Shown here piece after piece: positions 61,638 through 64,000 of a DNA stretch of 64,000 bases. Made by a program: the position numbers and the translations under genes. The notes under the pieces are model-generated. The model searched no databases. It saw nothing but the letters and a program-made list of their open reading frames with translations, and was not told where the DNA came from. The DNA lies in the NCBI GenBank assembly GCA_903875225.1, contig CAIQVJ010000032.1, positions 19,406 to 83,405 of the forward strand, read 5' to 3'. The DNA comes from an uncultured Pseudomonadota bacterium. GTDB taxonomy: Bacteria; Myxococcota_A; UBA796; SXON01. How positions within the stretch are numbered: position 1 is the stretch's first letter; each line of letters begins with the position of its first letter.

Positions 61638-62903
61638 TCAACGCACCCACCTCCCGCTCAGCGCCGTGAACCCCTTCCCTGCACACTTCGCCCAGGAGGT
61701 CACGTTGATCGCCCACCACACGCCCTCGGCCCCATACCGCCCAGCCAGGAGCACCCCCAGCGGAATCCGGAGGGCATTCAGCGGCATGGACCAAAGGAAG
61801 ATCGGCAGTGTCACGCCCGCGCCCGCGAGAACGCCCTCTGCCAGCGCCTCGATCGCGACGAAGGGCTGCGACCACGCAAGCGTCCGCGCGTAGAGCTCCG
61901 CCTGCTGCAGCACCAGCGGATCATGGGTGAAGGCACCGCAGATCGTGGGCGCGCCGAACCGGAAGATCATCGTGGCTGTCAGCCCGGCGCCGAGCGTCCA
62001 GGGGATCGCCTGGAGCGCGCCACGCACGGCCTGGCCCGGCTCGCCCGCGCCGAGCCTCCGGCCCACGATGCTGGACACCGCCTGGGAGATTCCCAGGTAC
62101 ACGGGATAGCTCATGCCCTCCAGGGCGGAGAACCCGATGCCGAGGGCAGCGTTCACCTCCTTGCCGAGCGGTGAGATCGCGGTGTTGAGCAGCGCCCAGT
62201 ACACCGCCGAGTACGCCAGGGTGTTCACCGAGATGGGCAGCCCGATCCGCAGCATGTCCAGGTAGGCCCGCACCTCGCGGCCCGCGGGTCCAAGCAGCTC
62301 CGCCACCCCCACCTCGAACTCGCCACACAGCAGATAGAGCCCGATCAGGCTCGAGATCGTACGCGCCACCACCGTCGCGACCGCCGTGCCCCCCACCCCG
62401 TAGCCGGCGTGCAGCATCGTGACGTTGCCTGCGTAGTTCAGCAGGGCTGCGAGCACCTGCAGGGCCATCATCGTGCGCGTTCGTCCGAGCGCGATGAACG
62501 CAGCGTCCAGGGTCGGGCCGAGCGCTGCGGGCAACCCGCCGACCAGCAGCACCCGCAGGAACACGAGCGCGTTCTCCCCCGTCTCCCCGGTCAGGCCGAG
62601 CAGGCGCACCATCGCCGGCGTGAACAGCAACGCGAGCCCGGCGATCCCGATGCCCACTGCGCTCGCGCCGTAGACCGAGCGCACGAACACGTTGCGCCGC
62701 AGTACCCACGCACGGGCGCCGGTCGCACGGGCGATGAGCGGGCCCGAGCCGGCGGCGACCAGGCAATGCAGCGCAAAGGCCGCGATGAGCACGAACACAC
62801 AGCTCCCCATCGCGGCCTGCGCGGGGGTGCCCAGCTGATCGGCAGCGTGCTGGTCGATGACCCGGAACGCGTTGTTGAGCACGGCGCTCGCCGCAGCCGG
62901 CAC
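61638..62903 (-). CDS. MATE-family multidrug/flippase-like transporter
   Basis: A 421-residue polytopic membrane protein with about 12 helices in two similar halves, as in MATE transporters. Typical pieces are AADQLGTPAQAAMGSCVFVL, the GSGPLIARATGAR loop, NTLAYSAVYWALLN, ALGIGFSALEGMSYPVYLGI and the second-half GRRLGAGEPGQAVRGALQ. It would export drugs or other organic cations driven by H+ or Na+. The GTG at 62903 is the only standard start nearby, but MATE-like residues (SHRELLLLAVP) continue upstream in frame, so a non-standard start such as CTG may be used. The SDR gene lies upstream. Confidence 0.85.
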   Translation of the reverse strand: MPAAASAVLNNAFRVIDQHAADQLGTPAQAAMGSCVFVLIAAFALHCLVAAGSGPLIARATGARAWVLRRNVFVRSVYGASAVGIGIAGLALLFTPAMVRLLGLTGETGENALVFLRVLLVGGLPAALGPTLDAAFIALGRTRTMMALQVLAALLNYAGNVTMLHAGYGVGGTAVATVVARTISSLIGLYLLCGEFEVGVAELLGPAGREVRAYLDMLRIGLPISVNTLAYSAVYWALLNTAISPLGKEVNAALGIGFSALEGMSYPVYLGISQAVSSIVGRRLGAGEPGQAVRGALQAIPWTLGAGLTATMIFRFGAPTICGAFTHDPLVLQQAELYARTLAWSQPFVAIEALAEGVLAGAGVTLPIFLWSMPLNALRIPLGVLLAGRYGAEGVWWAINVTSWAKCAGKGFTALSGRWVR

Positions 62904-62937
62904 CGCGAGGAGCAGCAGCTCGCGGTGGCTGACGGGC

Positions 62938-63681
62938 TCAGATATTCGTGCGCCGGAAGATGAAGCTGGGCACGCTCTGGATCACGGTCATGATCGGGCG
63001 CCACAGGGCCGGAACGTAGCCCTCGACGCTGCCGGCGCGGGCGTGCGCGAGGATGCCGGACGCCGCCACGTCGGGCTGGATCAGCAACGGCAGCTTGCCC
63101 AGGTCCTTCGTCATCGGCGTGGCGACAGGCCCCGGCTTCACGGTCACGACGGTGACCCCGTAGCGCGTGAGCCGGTTCCTCAGCGCCTCCAGGTAGGTGG
63201 TCAACGCCGCCTTCGTCGTGTGGTATCCGGGGTTGCCTCGACGGCCGCGGTCACCGGCGACGCTGGAGATCCCGACGATCGTCCCCGCGCGCCGCGCCTC
63301 CATGTAGGCCGCCACCGGGTTGAGCCACGCCATCGCGCCGAGCAGGTTCACGGCGACCATCTGGTGGTCCTTCTGGAAGTTGTACTCACCCTCGGCGACC
63401 GCGGGCATCACGCCGGCGTTGTAGATCACCAGGTCGACCGAACCGAGATCCTCGCAGATGCGGTCGAACAATGCCGGCACGCTGGCGTAGTCGGTCACGT
63501 CGTGGGGGTAGCAGCGGACCCGCCCCGCGTCGGCCCCGAGATCGGCTCGGACGCGCTCGAGCTCACCGGCGCGACGGGCCAGTGCGGCGACGGTCACGCC
63601 CTCCCGGGCAAGTTGGCGAACGAGGCACTCGCCGATGCCCGACGAAGCCCCGATGACGATGGCGGTTTTGAAGGTTTGCAC
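62938..63681 (-). CDS. Short-chain dehydrogenase/reductase
   Basis: A 247-residue SDR oxidoreductase using NAD(P). It shows the cofactor loop VIGASSGIGECL (GASSGIG), the NAG motif as YNAGVMP, catalytic Ser in GISSVAGD, and YHTTK for Tyr-x-x-x-Lys, followed by VTVKPGPVATPM. The end (IFRRTNI) is normal. Frame open further upstream to 63921, but the coding start fits GTG 63681 (VQTFKTAIVIG). The MATE gene follows 34 bases after its stop. The substrate is unknown. Confidence 0.9.
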   Translation of the reverse strand: MQTFKTAIVIGASSGIGECLVRQLAREGVTVAALARRAGELERVRADLGADAGRVRCYPHDVTDYASVPALFDRICEDLGSVDLVIYNAGVMPAVAEGEYNFQKDHQMVAVNLLGAMAWLNPVAAYMEARRAGTIVGISSVAGDRGRRGNPGYHTTKAALTTYLEALRNRLTRYGVTVVTVKPGPVATPMTKDLGKLPLLIQPDVAASGILAHARAGSVEGYVPALWRPIMTVIQSVPSFIFRRTNI

Positions 63682-63735
63682 GGGCGCGCGTGTAACCCCC
63701 GACGCGCGAGTACGCGCGCCGGGGGCCCCGCTCGT

Positions 63736-63757
63736 TTGAGCACCACCCGGGCGGTCG
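63736..63757. repeat. 22-base direct repeat, copy 1
   Basis: An exact 22-base match to the copy at 63838-63859 (it begins TTGAGCACCACC and ends GGGCGGTCG), 102 bases apart from start to start. It lies in the region without a clear gene. Confidence 0.7.
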
Positions 63758-63763
63758 CAGCCC

Positions 63764-64000
63764 TCACCCGCTCGTCGACTCGCGGGCGGCTGCTCGCTCC
63801 GCGTTCCTGCGCAAGTACCCGCGCCTGCACCCGCTCCTTGAGCACCACCCGGGCGGTCGTGCTGGTTCCTGAAACTTCGCCTGCGGCGTTCCGGAAACTC
63901 TGTCCGGTTCCGGAGTGTCACCCGTCGCAGGCAGGGAGGCCAGATCCAGGTGCTTCGTTCGAGAGCTGGGGCCGTCGAGGAGGATGAGCCTCCCGCGCTC
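63764..64000 (-). CDS. Possible 3' end of a gene entering from the right edge
   Basis: A minus-strand frame open from the window edge to a TGA at 63764-63766 (79 codons including the stop). The first 25 or so codons have the G/C-rich third positions of local genes (RLILLDGPSSRTKHLDLASL), but the rest becomes Arg/Pro-rich and unlike a normal protein end. It could be a true gene end or chance. Confidence 0.25.
   Translation of the reverse strand, partial: ERGRLILLDGPSSRTKHLDLASLPATGDTPEPDRVSGTPQAKFQEPARPPGWCSRSGCRRGYLRRNAERAAARESTSG
63838..63859. repeat. 22-base direct repeat, copy 2
   Basis: Second copy of the 22-base repeat. The bases just before both copies are also alike (CCGCTC), which suggests that a longer unit has decayed. 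No mobile gene is nearby. Confidence 0.7.

Larger units (their letters stand above)
63682..64000. other. 319-base stretch with no clear gene
   Basis: Upstream of the SDR gene. It holds two copies of a 22-base direct repeat, an inverted GCCTGCG/CGCAGGC pair around 63881-63934, and a weak open frame entering from the right edge on the minus strand. I see no convincing promoter. Confidence 0.4.

Noticed and set aside
62938..63921. Longer SDR protein starting at 63921
   Set aside because: The extra 80 residues are repetitive Arg/Gly/Ala from the direct repeats; the cofactor loop starts right after GTG 63681.

Overview
The window is about 64 kb of very GC-rich DNA, roughly 70% by eye, with strong G/C at third codon positions. 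It is densely packed with genes of a Gram-negative, predatory- or soil-type bacterium. Three signs point to a Myxococcota (former Deltaproteobacteria) genome: many lipoproteins with Asp/Thr/Ser/Pro-rich segments, a surface protein ending in a MYXO-CTERM-like tail (Gly-Cys-Gly-Cys, a hydrophobic stretch, an Arg cluster), and a type IV pilus ATPase. The species cannot be fixed from the sequence alone. I saw no rRNA, tRNA, CRISPR array, insertion sequence, phage gene or attachment site.

Left edge to 7 kb: a DEAD-box RNA helicase running off the window, a crotonase/DUF72 pair, an L-lectin-like lipoprotein and two exported proteins of unknown role.

7 to 32.6 kb: the most unusual region. It holds two paralogous giant proteins of about 1,580 residues (cytoplasmic pentapeptide-repeat domain, one membrane helix, about 1,300 residues of TPR-like solenoid). 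Each is tightly coupled to a polytopic membrane protein resembling GT-C glycosyltransferases. Around them lie a DUF2079-like protein, a YfhO-like protein, three paralogues of an unrecognised polytopic family, a GT2 dolichyl-phosphate-type glucosyltransferase, a SAM methyltransferase, a GNAT acyltransferase and a ChbG/YdjC deacetylase. I read this as a surface-glycan or lipid-linked sugar assembly locus of a kind I do not recognise.

32.7 to 40 kb: a lipoprotein, then a three-gene GDP-sugar cassette (ColC/Fcl-like, ColD-like lacking the PLP lysine, Gmd) that fits GDP-L-colitose synthesis. A second GT2, a methyltransferase, a HupE/UreJ protein and the MYXO-CTERM-like protein follow.

40 to 48 kb: housekeeping clusters pyrH-frr-uppS-cdsA and accB-accC, separated by a large beta-helix lipoprotein with nine 54-residue repeats.

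48 to 64 kb: a hexapeptide-repeat protein, a PAS-rich pseudo-kinase, a TerB-like protein, an ECF-sigma-like protein fused to a membrane anchor, pilB, a three-gene FAD-dehydrogenase complex (Tat subunit, GMC subunit, hexaheme lipoprotein), a periplasmic transglutaminase-like protein, small exported proteins, a TM2 protein, a MATE transporter and a short-chain dehydrogenase.
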